DNA of 42,549 nucleotides from JBCDBL01 sp039183635 (GTDB lineage Bacteria; Pseudomonadota; Alphaproteobacteria; Caulobacterales; Parvularculaceae). The notes beneath the pieces were generated by a model, which was given only the letters and a program-made list of their open reading frames with translations, had not been told where the DNA came from and searched no databases. This document shows, one piece after another, positions 1 through 8,324 of the stretch. The position numbers were made by a program, and so were the translations under genes. The stretch covers positions 1 through 42,549 of the forward strand of contig JBCDBL010000014.1 in NCBI GenBank assembly GCA_039183635.1. Reading direction: 5' to 3'. How positions within the stretch are numbered: position 1 is the stretch's first letter; the number at the start of each line of letters is the position of its first letter.

Positions 1-118
1 GGCTTAAAGCCCATGGCGAGAAAAAACCGTCTCGGACAGCAACAGCGCGTCTTGATACGGACAACCTATGGAAAGCCCGCAGCTAGAGTTGTTCGCCTTT
101 GTCGTTTGTCGGCAAACG
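1..118. other. Left edge, possible 3' end of an upstream gene
   Basis: The left edge holds no complete gene. One plus-strand frame is open from base 3 to a TAG at 84-86 and would end in LDTDNLWKARS; another is open from base 1 to a TAA at 139-141 inside the repeat that follows. Either could be the tail of a gene lying to the left, but neither tail is recognisable and the sequence is too short to choose. No hairpin terminator is seen. Confidence 0.2.
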
Positions 119-248
119 GCTCCAGAGCACGCCTCGTTTAATTGGATTCACACGGGCGTGCTTTAGGTTTTTATTTTGACGGTCGAACAAGTGTTCGATC
201 TTTTGCGAGAAAACCGGTATCCGCTTTTGCGCGATACGCTCTGGCTAA
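119..248 (+). repeat. Dispersed repeat A, copy 1
   Basis: This roughly 130-base block is present again, reverse-complemented, at 22437-22567. The two copies agree at most positions by eye. The block folds: AGCACGCC near 125 pairs with GGCGTGCT near 155, and CGAACA-AG-TGTTCG near 183-196 is a palindrome. In the other copy the stem changes are compatible with pairing (a C-G pair becomes U-G) and the palindrome loop differs, so structure seems kept. The end carries AAAACCGGTATCCGCTTTTG, a motif of a kind often seen in alphaproteobacterial intergenic repeats. It lies directly beyond the 3' end of the TonB receptor gene. Function unknown; it may be a transcript-end or RNA-stability element, or a non-autonomous mobile element. 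Confidence 0.85.
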
Positions 249-292
249 TCGCAGCCGGCGAGGCGGTCATCTCGCTTCGCCGGCAATTCGCT

Positions 293-2455
293 TTAGAAGT
301 CGCTCGTCCAGCGCAGCGTGATGGTGCGTCCACGACCTGTAAAGAAGCGGTCATTACGCGGGAACGGACTTACTTGGCTGAAATACGTAACATATCTTTC
401 GTCAAACAAATTCTGACTGGCGAGCGATAACGCGCCGATATTGAAATCGTAGCTTATGACGGCGTCGGCAATCGTATATCCATCAAATGAACTGGAAACA
501 TTGCCCATTGCATCATCAAAATCCCGGTCGAACTGCGTTGATGTCTGTAGGCGTGCGCTCCATGAACCATCTACATAAGACGCATACAGATTAAGACGAT
601 CAGGGGCAATGTTTATGCCGTCCAGATCCGCATCCAGATTGCCGTCGTCGTCGGTGTCGACTTCACCACGCGGTATAGACAGATTGCCCCCAATCGTGAC
701 TGCATTCGTTACATCAAAATCCGCCGTCGCCTCGAAGCCGTTGATTTTGGTTTTTTCACGGGACACGCTGAATACGCCGTCAGCATCCGGCGTTAATCGC
801 GCTCCCAGATCGGATCTGGATTCATAGTAAGCGAGCTGGAAGGAAAGACGGTCATTGTTGTATTCCAAACCGAATTCCAGGTTGTCAGCCACAACCGGTT
901 CAAGTGAAAGCAGGCTATCAACATCAACGCCGAATTCATTAATGCCCCGTAGAACGCGGCCGACATCGGCGATGGTGTATCCTTCTGCATAACTTGCGTA
1001 GACGGAGAGCCCGTCAATGACTTCGTAAACGACAGAGCCGTTAAGCAACAACTCATCAAAACTCGGCGATCCGCCGTCAACCGGTGTCTCAGCAAAATCA
1101 ATGCTCCGCCTGTTGCCTGCAATGCTGTTGAAATCATCAACCTGCAGTGTTGAGTTTTCCCAACGCAGACCAGCGGCAAGCGTCAGCCGTTCGGTCACCG
1201 GTGAAGTGATCTGAACGAATGGCGCTATGTTTTCATACTCGGTGGTTGGGACCCAGTTTCTTCCCGTCTGCACAAGGGCCTGTTGAGTCTCATCGATTAA
1301 GCCATCTACGCCGAAGATCAGTATAGTCCCATTGCCAAACAGGTCATCGTATGTCTGGGACAGACGAATTCCCAGTTTTTCGGATTGATTTGACGATTGT
1401 TCAAACAGCGTACCGTCCGGGGCTATCGCGGGATCCTGGAACACGTTGAACACACCGCCGCCAAAGACAGCTTCAAAATCCTGAAAGAACAATTGTGCGT
1501 CAAACTTACCGCCCAGGAGGTCCTTATGGCTGTAGGACGCCGATATGGTCGTGACGTCATTGATCGGAGGCTGACCAAGCAAGTCAACGTCCGAGGCCGT
1601 CGCCGACAGATCCGCGGCGAAGTCGCCATCCATTGTCGAGAAATCGCCGTTGCTCTCAAGCTCGAAGTCGTTGACCATGATTTGGAAGCGTTGGTTTTCA
1701 TCGGGCTCAAAGCCGAATTTTACAAACACATTCCTTTGATCCGAATCAGCCAGATCGCCTTGAACGCCATCGACCCCGATCGACCGGCCATCACCATCAA
1801 AATACAGATTTCTTTGATGGTAGCTGGCCGCAGCCAGAATATCGAACGCTCCAAAATCCTGGCCTACATATCCGCCAAGTCTGTACTCGAAGCCGTCGCT
1901 ATCAAAGCCGTCATCTGCTGTGATTGACGTATCAAAACCATATGTCAGCAGCCCGCTCGGGTCCGCTTGGCGCGTCACATAGTTTACGATTCCGCCGGTC
2001 GCGCCTAAACCCTGAATGGCGTTCGCGCCATTAATGACTTCGATCCGTTCGATCGCGTTAATGTCGATCGTATAGCCATCGCGCGACCCGTTACGGACCG
2101 GATTGGATTGCGGCACGCCGTCGACCAGGTAAAGGGCGCTGCGCCCTCTGAAACTTTCTCCAAAGCCGGACAATTTCTGGCGGCTGGGCGCAAAACCGGG
2201 CGCCAGATTTCCTAGAAGAGCCTGGAAATCTTGGGTGATTGTAAGCTGATTTTTCAAAGCTTCCTGATCGATCACGCTCACCATTGCCGGCACAGAGGAT
2301 GCCGGCTGATCAACCCGAAGCGCCGTTACGACAACGATATCTCGCTCTGGCACGTTGTCCGACGCGGACGCTTGTTCTTCGCTGACCTGGGCTTGTACGA
2401 TTGACGGAACAATGGACAACGCGGCGGTTATAAAAAGACTGGATCGCAGTTTCAT
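293..2455 (-). CDS. TonB-dependent outer-membrane receptor
   Basis: This 720-residue protein is an outer-membrane beta-barrel that imports a scarce ligand using energy from TonB. The N-terminus is a signal peptide (MKLRSSLFITAALS..., cleavage probably after VQAQ). A TonB-box-like stretch (RDIVVVTALR) and a plug domain follow, with the typical plug segments LYLVDGVP and IERIEVINGANAI and the GGIVNYVTR turn. The barrel ends in NLFDERYVTYFS and a C-terminal Phe (WTSDF), the outer-membrane sorting signal. The ATG at 2455 is chosen because GGGAAGGGG lies just before it and the signal peptide starts there; a longer upstream frame exists but has no signal peptide. The ligand is unknown: this plug type occurs in siderophore, vitamin and organic-compound receptors. 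It stands alone on its strand, with a 378-base upstream region. Confidence 0.93.
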   Translation of the reverse strand: MKLRSSLFITAALSIVPSIVQAQVSEEQASASDNVPERDIVVVTALRVDQPASSVPAMVSVIDQEALKNQLTITQDFQALLGNLAPGFAPSRQKLSGFGESFRGRSALYLVDGVPQSNPVRNGSRDGYTIDINAIERIEVINGANAIQGLGATGGIVNYVTRQADPSGLLTYGFDTSITADDGFDSDGFEYRLGGYVGQDFGAFDILAAASYHQRNLYFDGDGRSIGVDGVQGDLADSDQRNVFVKFGFEPDENQRFQIMVNDFELESNGDFSTMDGDFAADLSATASDVDLLGQPPINDVTTISASYSHKDLLGGKFDAQLFFQDFEAVFGGGVFNVFQDPAIAPDGTLFEQSSNQSEKLGIRLSQTYDDLFGNGTILIFGVDGLIDETQQALVQTGRNWVPTTEYENIAPFVQITSPVTERLTLAAGLRWENSTLQVDDFNSIAGNRRSIDFAETPVDGGSPSFDELLLNGSVVYEVIDGLSVYASYAEGYTIADVGRVLRGINEFGVDVDSLLSLEPVVADNLEFGLEYNNDRLSFQLAYYESRSDLGARLTPDADGVFSVSREKTKINGFEATADFDVTNAVTIGGNLSIPRGEVDTDDDGNLDADLDGINIAPDRLNLYASYVDGSWSARLQTSTQFDRDFDDAMGNVSSSFDGYTIADAVISYDFNIGALSLASQNLFDERYVTYFSQVSPFPRNDRFFTGRGRTITLRWTSDF

Positions 2456-2557
2456 AAGTTTTACCCCTTCCCGGGATGGCTCACCCATGGCCAGCCCAGT
2501 TGTTCGCCGGCCCAGGGTTGGATCGGCTTCTGATATCAACCGCTTTTTTATTAATAG

Positions 2558-2596
2558 TGAATTGCAATGTCAATTTAACTGCGAATGAATTGCATT
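2558..2596. promoter_or_regulatory. Direct repeats in the TonB receptor upstream region
   Basis: TGAATTGCAAT (2558-2568) and TGAATTGCATT (2586-2596) are near-identical 11-base direct repeats 28 bases apart, in an AT-rich stretch about 100 bases upstream of the TonB receptor start. Spacing near three helical turns would put both on one face of the DNA, as expected for a regulator binding twice. No specific regulator can be assigned. The rest of 2456-2833 shows no gene. Confidence 0.35.
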
Positions 2597-2833
2597 ATCG
2601 CTTCGGGCTGGCCGTTTTTGCGATATGCAGCTATGGGTGCGAAACATCGCATGTGAGGTTTGAGCAGCATTATTATAGTTTCGAAAGATCGGGCGGGCCC
2701 CATGCATGGGCGTGGGTTAGTCATGCTCATAATAATATTTATACTGATTATAATGAATATGGCGCTGGTTTTTGATGAGAACTGTATTCGTGCAACGATG
2801 CTTTAAGTCCGAGCCATTGTTGAAGGGAAAACC

Positions 2834-3178
2834 ATGCAAGTTCATTATCTTGAAATTGTAACGTCCAGCGTAGAAGAAACATGTGCAGCCCTTGCCGCGC
2901 ACCACAAAGTCACGTTTAGCGCGCCTGAAGCTGTTCTTGGGAATGCGCGCGTTGCAATGCTGGAGGAGGGCGGTCGGATCGGCGTGCGCGCACCGCTGCG
3001 CGATGACGAGGAGCCGGTGGTCCGGCCTTACATGCTTGTGGACGACATTGAGGCGGCGTCGATCGCGGCCGAAGCGGCAGGCGCTGAATTCGCGATGAGG
3101 GCGACCGAAATTCCCGGACAGGGTAAATTCGCGATCTACGTCCTGGGCGAAATTCAGCACGGCTTGTGGCAGCTTTGA
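2834..3178 (+). CDS. Small VOC-superfamily (glyoxalase/bleomycin-resistance fold) protein
   Basis: This 114-residue protein has the size and pattern of one VOC (vicinal oxygen chelate) module: a first beta-alpha half beginning MQVHYLEIVTSSVEET, then a linker, then a second half with the PYMLVDDIEAA motif, a strand and helix, and an ending FAIYVLGEIQHGLWQL. VOC proteins use paired beta-alpha-beta-beta-beta units to bind metals and act as lyases, dioxygenases or drug-binding proteins. The segments HYLE and the late Glu and His residues could be metal ligands, but the exact set is not clear. The start is supported by GAAGGG nine bases upstream. It is a single gene between a divergent TonB receptor and a DUF1996 lipoprotein, so context does not reveal the substrate. 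Confidence 0.8.
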   Translation: MQVHYLEIVTSSVEETCAALAAHHKVTFSAPEAVLGNARVAMLEEGGRIGVRAPLRDDEEPVVRPYMLVDDIEAASIAAEAAGAEFAMRATEIPGQGKFAIYVLGEIQHGLWQL

Positions 3179-3294
3179 CTTAAGGCATGTCAACCAAGCC
3201 TTAGTTCTGAGCGCGTCTACATGGTCCCGGAAAACGAGAACTGCTCTGTTCCGTCATTCTAAACGAACGTTGCAGTTAAACTTAGCGCGTCCAT

Positions 3295-3333
3295 AAAGAT
3301 TGTCATAAATATCAACGTTATCGATCAATCTTT
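3295..3333. promoter_or_regulatory. Inverted repeat upstream of the DUF1996 lipoprotein gene
   Basis: AAAGATTG (3295-3302) and CAATCTTT (3326-3333) are perfect 8-base arms with a 23-base AT-rich spacer, 70-110 bases before the lipoprotein start. It could be an operator or a hairpin in the leader RNA; the sequence alone does not decide. Confidence 0.3.
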
Positions 3334-3401
3334 GCGTAGGTTTTGTTTTCTAGCTTGCAGGAAACTTTCGCAAATATACGCCAAGATACAGGTGCAGAGT
3401 T

Positions 3402-5303
3402 ATGGGTTGCGTTCGATATGTGACGCTCGCGGCTTGCGGGTTTGCATCCATGTGGTTGATGTCCTGCGGCGGCGGCTCGGGGGACGATCAAGAGCAAGGT
3501 TCAGGGGCCCAAGCGCCGGTCACGACGCCCCCTGCATCATTCACTGTGGATATCATGAATGCATCAACGGGGTTTATGATAGAAACCGGCGTGGCTGGCG
3601 ATGTAGATTTGGACGCTTATGAATCCACAATCAGAGTTGTGGTCAACACCGCAGGGGACATATCTCAGCTACAATTCGGTTTATCTGGCGATAGCGGATC
3701 GCACTGTCCTGACATTGCGCAGAACGATGACACGATTCCTTATGAGTTTACAGTCGATACGCCTACGGATGGTGGTGCATGCGTCTATGTGATGCGAGGC
3801 GCACGGTCTGGCTCCAGCGGTACAATTGAGGAAACGCTTTCGATTGCTTACGCCAATAACGGCTCCACAGGACCGGGCGGAGGGTCAGGCAATCCGGTTC
3901 GCTATGATTTTACTTTTGGAACAAATGGGACGAGCCCGTATAAGGTTGGCGAACTGAAGCCGCGTAGCGGTCATGGTAATAGGATTTACTGTGTTGTCAG
4001 CCATTTCTCTTATGACGATCCCGTCGTTTTTCCAGGGGAACCGGAACTTGCGCATTTGCATATGTTTTGGGGTAATACCGCAACCGACGCCTACACGACA
4101 TCTCAATCTATTCTCACCACAGGCGCCGGGTCCTGCGAAGGTGGTTTGAATTATCGCGTTGGCGCATGGATACCGGCGTTGTTCAATGCGCAAGATGAAG
4201 TCGTCGTCCCGGAGGAGGTTTTCATTTATTATAAGACCTTTGGGGGCTCGGATATGCGGTATGACTTAGTTCAGGAAGTTCCCCAGGGCCTTGGCATGCT
4301 TGCATCCGCAGATACGTTGAACTTCAGAGCTTCAGCCATGTTTACAGACTATGTAACTCGTAATGGTCGACGGGCATTTTTGTTGGGTGTGTCGTTCCCG
4401 CCCTGTGTTGCGACAGAAAACGGCGAACGCGACGGGCAGCCTATTCTTTCCTTTCGCGATATGCCGGGCGATGCGGCGAACCAGGTTAACAGCCATGTCG
4501 CATATCCCGCCTCTGGAAATGAGGTAGATTGTCCGTTGAGCCACCCATATCGTTTTCCGACCCCGCAATTCCGCATCTTCTTCGATGCTGATGAAGTCGG
4601 CGATACGCCATATTTGTCCTCTGATGCCATGGCGGGTGCTGCGCCCTTATCGACACTCCACGGCGATTACATGTTTGGTGCAGATCCGGACGTGAATGAG
4701 GAGATACTACAATGCGTTCGCGAATCTCGCAGTTGTGGTTTTGACGGAGGCAGAAAACAATTGCCTGATCGTTTTCTCGGTGTTAGTGGCGAGGTCTATG
4801 TTAACAGCGTTACAATGGCCGACGGCGTTGACCGAACGCCGTTCGGGGACACGCTGCCGCCTTTCTTGCCACAATCCCTGGCAACAATGTCAAGTGCGCA
4901 TCGCCACCACCACGGCTCCAGACGCAGTCTTGGTTCGGCTCTCAACGTTGTGGGGCATGACTTGGAAGCGGATATATTCACCCTTTGGAATAATCAGTGG
5001 GTTGGCGACGTTTTCGATGGCGCTACAGTTCATGCCGCCTTAAACGAGGCGCTTTTTATGGAATTAAAACTGCCTCGTCATGTGTTGAAAGAGATTGGCA
5101 GTGTGGAGATTTCTCTTAACGGCGAGCTGATTGCGGTTGATAACGACGCGCCTTTCCATTCCTTTGGCGATGTTGATGCAGAAGACCGAACAGGTCTTCT
5201 GCTTAACCCGGGCGTCAACACTCTTCGGGTCAGGTTTTATGAACAAAAAAATCTCGGAGGGTCGTTTCTCAATGAGCAGACGTTAAGTTTTACTGTACAC
5301 TAA
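3402..5303 (+). CDS. DUF1996 domain-containing lipoprotein
   Basis: This 633-residue exported protein begins with a hydrophobic signal segment and a lipobox-like LMSC (Cys22), then a Gly/Ser/Asp-rich tether, so it is probably anchored in a membrane and faces out of the cytoplasm. Residues 45-155 look like a beta-rich accessory domain, followed by a Gly-rich linker. From about 165 the DUF1996 signature appears: GELKPRSGHGN, SHFSYDDPVVFPG, HLHMFWGNT (His218, His220) and later the SHVAYPA and CPLSHPY segments. DUF1996 proteins are known mostly from fungi and actinobacteria and have no proven reaction. The last 130 residues, after a His-rich HRHHHG, form a further beta-rich region that I do not recognise. 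Genes on both sides are unrelated. Confidence 0.85.
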   Translation: MGCVRYVTLAACGFASMWLMSCGGGSGDDQEQGSGAQAPVTTPPASFTVDIMNASTGFMIETGVAGDVDLDAYESTIRVVVNTAGDISQLQFGLSGDSGSHCPDIAQNDDTIPYEFTVDTPTDGGACVYVMRGARSGSSGTIEETLSIAYANNGSTGPGGGSGNPVRYDFTFGTNGTSPYKVGELKPRSGHGNRIYCVVSHFSYDDPVVFPGEPELAHLHMFWGNTATDAYTTSQSILTTGAGSCEGGLNYRVGAWIPALFNAQDEVVVPEEVFIYYKTFGGSDMRYDLVQEVPQGLGMLASADTLNFRASAMFTDYVTRNGRRAFLLGVSFPPCVATENGERDGQPILSFRDMPGDAANQVNSHVAYPASGNEVDCPLSHPYRFPTPQFRIFFDADEVGDTPYLSSDAMAGAAPLSTLHGDYMFGADPDVNEEILQCVRESRSCGFDGGRKQLPDRFLGVSGEVYVNSVTMADGVDRTPFGDTLPPFLPQSLATMSSAHRHHHGSRRSLGSALNVVGHDLEADIFTLWNNQWVGDVFDGATVHAALNEALFMELKLPRHVLKEIGSVEISLNGELIAVDNDAPFHSFGDVDAEDRTGLLLNPGVNTLRVRFYEQKNLGGSFLNEQTLSFTVH

Positions 5304-5319
5304 CAAAAATCTTTTATAC

Positions 5320-6537
5320 TCAGCCGTTGCTTGTCAGCAGAAGAACGTCCGTCATTGATCCAGCTTCTTTCGCCGCATCGTGCGGCGCTTGTCTTATCAG
5401 GCAATCCGCCGCCGCAAAAGGGGCGGTCAGGGAGCTGTCCTGTTTTGCAAAAGCCGCTGTTTCCAAAACGCCGTCAGCGGCGCGGCGGCAGGACGCGCGT
5501 AGATAATTTTCCCGCGGCCCATTTGCGCCGAGGGGCGTTGACAGGCGTGCGGGAACACGTCTCACCGCCGCAGCGGCGTCCCGGCCTGTCAGGGCGTATA
5601 TCAAAGGCTTTAAAAAGAGCTCCGCACACGCTGTGGCGGAGGCTGGATTACCCGGCAGACCGAGGACGAGAGAGCCGTTAAGGGTTCCGAACCAAGTGGG
5701 TTTGCCAGGCTTAACGGCGATTTTTTCGAAAACGAGTTCCAGGCCTTCAGCGCCTAGCGCGCCTTTGACGAGGTCGTAATCCCCCACTGACGCCCCGCCG
5801 ATGGGGACGATAACGTCGGCCTTTGCTGCGGCTCCGATTTTTGCGGCGATGTCGGCGGTCTCATCCGCGGCGACGCCGCCGTAAAGCGCTTTTGCGCCCC
5901 AGCTTTCCGCGAGTGCTGACAGGCCATAGACGGCGGAATTGACGATGTGTCCCGGGGCGAGGTCGCCGCCAGGCTCCACGAGCTCGTCGCCCGTAGCGAG
6001 AAAGGCGACCGTTGGCCGTCTGTGGACGGGCAAAAGGCCATTGTTTCCTGTGGCGGCCAGGGTGACGGCCCGCCCGTCGAGTATGCGGCCGGCCGACAGA
6101 AGCATTTCGCCCTTGTGAAAATCGATCCCAGCAGCGCGAATGTTTCGTGCGGTCGGTTGCGGCGTCTGTACCGTCACATGGTCGCCGTCACGTTCTGTAT
6201 CTTCCTGAATAACAACATGGTTCGCGCCGTCGGGGATGACGCCGCCGGTGAAAATTCTCACCGCCTCGCTCTGGCTCACGGCGCCTGTAAAGGGGGTCCC
6301 CGCCGGGGCTTCGCCGATGACGATGAGGCGGACCGGCGCTTCTGCGACGTCTTCATGGCGCACTGCGTATCCGTCCATGGCCGAAGCGGCGAAGGGCGGC
6401 TGGGTCAGGCGTGCGCACACCGGTTCGGCTAGCACCCGCCCGGCGGCGTCGATGATGGCAACATGTTCCGTTTGCGTTGGTTTTGCATGTTTCAGGATTT
6501 TCACCCGTGCTGCTTCGACGGAGAGGAGCTCTGCCAT
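5320..6537 (-). CDS. moeA: Molybdopterin molybdotransferase MoeA
   Basis: MoeA inserts molybdate into adenylylated molybdopterin, the last common step of molybdenum cofactor synthesis, in the cytoplasm. The 405-residue length is normal. Family landmarks are in order: the PPFAASAMDGYAV segment (residues 47-59), the GEAPAG turn, VRIFTGGVIPDGAN, the domain III segment FLATGDELVEPG, GGASVGDYDLV, and the loop VLGLPGNPASA. The C-terminal beta domain (LRASCRR and after) closes the protein. The ATG overlaps the moaC stop by one base (TAATG), so the two are translationally coupled. It is the last gene of the moa operon and ends 16 bases from the convergent lipoprotein gene, with no clear terminator between them. 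Confidence 0.97.
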   Translation of the reverse strand: MAELLSVEAARVKILKHAKPTQTEHVAIIDAAGRVLAEPVCARLTQPPFAASAMDGYAVRHEDVAEAPVRLIVIGEAPAGTPFTGAVSQSEAVRIFTGGVIPDGANHVVIQEDTERDGDHVTVQTPQPTARNIRAAGIDFHKGEMLLSAGRILDGRAVTLAATGNNGLLPVHRRPTVAFLATGDELVEPGGDLAPGHIVNSAVYGLSALAESWGAKALYGGVAADETADIAAKIGAAAKADVIVPIGGASVGDYDLVKGALGAEGLELVFEKIAVKPGKPTWFGTLNGSLVLGLPGNPASATACAELFLKPLIYALTGRDAAAAVRRVPARLSTPLGANGPRENYLRASCRRAADGVLETAAFAKQDSSLTAPFAAADCLIRQAPHDAAKEAGSMTDVLLLTSNG

Positions 6538-7034
6538 TACGCCTCCTTACGCCGGAAATCGCCGGAGGCGCCGCCGGTCTTGTCTATGAGCTCAATGGAG
6601 GCGATCGTCATGGCGCGGTCAGCGGCCTTCAGCATGTCATAGATGGTGAGGCAGGCGATCGAGACGGCGGTCAGCGCCTCCATCTCTACGCCTGTGCGCC
6701 CTGTGGTTTTCACCCGCGCCGTTACGATCAGCGCGGGGGCGTCTTTTGAGGTTTCAATTTCAACTTTGGCGCCTGAGATCGGCAAAGGATGACACAAGGG
6801 GATAAGATCGGATGTACGTTTGGCGCCCATGACGCCTGCAAGTTCTGCAACAGTCAGTACATCGCCTTTTTTGGCGGTCCCTGAACGGACGATATTGAGT
6901 GTTTCGGGGGCCATATTAACCCGGCCCCGCGCGGTCGCTGTGCGTTCAGTGACACCCTTGTCGGTAACATCGACCATACGCGCCCGGCCCTCGGCGTCGA
7001 AATGGGTGAGGGAAGTGTTTGTGTCGTTTGACAT
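6537..7034 (-). CDS. moaC: Cyclic pyranopterin monophosphate synthase MoaC
   Basis: MoaC converts the 3',8-cyclo-GTP made by MoaA into cyclic pyranopterin monophosphate. The 165-residue protein shows the family signature: HFDAEGRARMVDVTDK near the N-terminus, LIPLCHPLPISG in the middle with the conserved His and Pro, and TGVEMEALTAVSIACLTIYDM followed by DRAM near the C-terminus. The start gives the usual short N-terminal arm. It overlaps moeA by one base and lies 37 bases after moaB, inside the same minus-strand operon. The ribosome binding site is weak, so expression may depend on coupling to the upstream genes. Confidence 0.97.
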   Translation of the reverse strand: MSNDTNTSLTHFDAEGRARMVDVTDKGVTERTATARGRVNMAPETLNIVRSGTAKKGDVLTVAELAGVMGAKRTSDLIPLCHPLPISGAKVEIETSKDAPALIVTARVKTTGRTGVEMEALTAVSIACLTIYDMLKAADRAMTIASIELIDKTGGASGDFRRKEA

Positions 7035-7071
7035 GATCTTAAATATATATGACGCACAAAACGATAAAGCG

Positions 7072-7602
7072 TTACCGCTCCATCAGTCGCGGCATAATCT
7101 CCACAAGGTTGCAAGGTTTATGGCGGCTGTCGAGCTGGTAATTGATCACCTTGTCCCAGCCGTCTTTGACTGCGCCGGTGGACCCCGGCAAGGCGAAGAT
7201 GAACGTTCCGTCTGCGACGCCGGCTGTCGCACGGGATTGCAGTGTGGACAGACCGACGCTTTCAAAGCTCACCTTGTGGAAAATCACTGAGAACCCTTCG
7301 ATCGTTTTGTCAAACAACGGCTCCACAGCCTCAGGCGTCACGTCCCGGCCGGTAAGACCTGTACCGCCGGTGGAGATGACAACGTCCACGCCCTTGTCGG
7401 CGATCCAGGCCTTGACGGTTGCGGCGATCTCTTCCTTGTCATCGGTCACGATTTTCCGGTCGGCAAGGATATGGCCTGCGTCCTCCAGGCGGTTGACGAG
7501 GGTCTCGCCGGATGTGTCGTTCTCAAGGGTCCTGGTGTCCGACACCGTCATGATGGCGATGCGTACGGGGATGAACTCCAGGCTTTCGTTAATCCCGTGC
7601 AT
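7072..7602 (-). CDS. moaB: Molybdenum cofactor biosynthesis protein MoaB
   Basis: MoaB/MogA proteins adenylylate molybdopterin before molybdenum insertion by MoeA. The 176-residue protein has the MoCF-binding fold: RIAIMTVSDTR at the first strand, VVISTGGTGLTGRDVTPEAV as the nucleotide and pterin-binding loop, and FALPGSTGAVKDGW near the end. The ATG at 7602 is preferred over a longer reading frame because AAGGAG precedes it and the family starts at this point. The moaE stop lies two bases upstream, with the Shine-Dalgarno sequence inside the end of moaE. Whether it acts as MoaB or MogA cannot be settled by sequence, but no second paralogue is present in the window. Confidence 0.94.
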   Translation of the reverse strand: MHGINESLEFIPVRIAIMTVSDTRTLENDTSGETLVNRLEDAGHILADRKIVTDDKEEIAATVKAWIADKGVDVVISTGGTGLTGRDVTPEAVEPLFDKTIEGFSVIFHKVSFESVGLSTLQSRATAGVADGTFIFALPGSTGAVKDGWDKVINYQLDSRHKPCNLVEIMPRLMER

Positions 7603-7604
7603 GT

Positions 7605-8066
7605 TTAACTCTCCTTGTGCGCGCCCCAGCGGGCTTTGTCGTCGCGGTCTTGCTGTCGGGGTTCGATCCACCGGTCGCCGCCCGGGCCTGTTTCTTTTTT
7701 CCAGAAAGGCGCGTCGGTTTTCAGATAATCCATCATAAAGTCCGCCGCTTCAAATGCGGGGCGGCGGTGGGCGGCAAGGGCGACCACAAGCACGATGGCC
7801 TCCCCCGGGCGCATTTCGCCGTACCGGTGGATGATGAGCGTATCCTGTAAAGCCCAGCGCGTGCGGGCGCTGTTTTCAATTTTTGCAATTTCGGCCTCGG
7901 TGAAACCCGGATAGTGATCAAGGGTGAGGCGGGCGACGTCGGCTGCGCCGGTCATATCGCGTACGGTTCCTGTGAAGGACGCCGCAGCGCCGATATCCGT
8001 GCGCCCTTTTAAAAAAGCGTCAAGTTCGGCGCCTGGAGAGAACGGTTCTTCTTGCACGCGGATCAT
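7605..8066 (-). CDS. moaE: Molybdopterin synthase catalytic subunit MoaE
   Basis: MoaE, with MoaD, adds the dithiolene sulfurs to cyclic pyranopterin monophosphate to make molybdopterin. The 153-residue protein carries the family pattern: AAASFTGTVRD near residue 30, LTLDHYPGFTE, IIHRYGEMRPGEAIVLV, AAHRRPAFEAADFMMDYLKTDAPFWKKE with the conserved Arg pair and active-site lysines, and the C-terminal WIEP. It follows moaD by five bases and its 3' end carries the ribosome binding site for moaB, so the three are expressed together. Confidence 0.97.
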   Translation of the reverse strand: MIRVQEEPFSPGAELDAFLKGRTDIGAAASFTGTVRDMTGAADVARLTLDHYPGFTEAEIAKIENSARTRWALQDTLIIHRYGEMRPGEAIVLVVALAAHRRPAFEAADFMMDYLKTDAPFWKKETGPGGDRWIEPRQQDRDDKARWGAHKES

Positions 8067-8071
8067 TTAGC

Positions 8072-8323
8072 TTACCCGCCGCTCATGGGCGGCATAAAGG
8101 CGATTTCTCTGGACTGGGTGATCGTGGCGTCACGGTCTATAATTTTTTTATCCGCAGCAAGACGAACGGACGGCGCGCCCAAGGCTACGCCCAAAATTTC
8201 GTCCCGGGCGGCCAGCGCCTTGACGAGGTCCGCTGCCGTGCGCACGCCCGGAGGGAGGTCGAAGAGTTCCTCACCCCGTCCGGCAGCGTCTTTTAAACGC
8301 CCGAAATACACAAGGCGCGGCAT
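8072..8323 (-). CDS. moaD: Molybdopterin synthase sulfur carrier subunit MoaD
   Basis: MoaD is the small ubiquitin-like carrier whose C-terminal glycine is converted to a thiocarboxylate and donates sulfur in the MoaD-MoaE complex. At 83 residues it has the usual length. It starts with the beta strand LVYFGRLKDAAG, has the RTAADLVKAL helix and the AFMPPMSGG tail ending in the required Gly-Gly. It begins one base after the moaA stop (TAAGATG arrangement) and precedes moaE by five bases. Confidence 0.96.
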   Translation of the reverse strand: MPRLVYFGRLKDAAGRGEELFDLPPGVRTAADLVKALAARDEILGVALGAPSVRLAADKKIIDRDATITQSREIAFMPPMSGG

Positions 8324-8324
8324 C

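Noticed and set aside
163..430. Short frames at the left edge around repeat A
   Set aside because: They run through the repeat and into the receptor gene 3' end on the opposite strand and show no protein signature.
1397..1927. A 176-codon plus-strand frame inside the TonB receptor gene
   Set aside because: It is antisense to well-conserved receptor sequence and has no recognisable domain; it is a shadow of the real gene.
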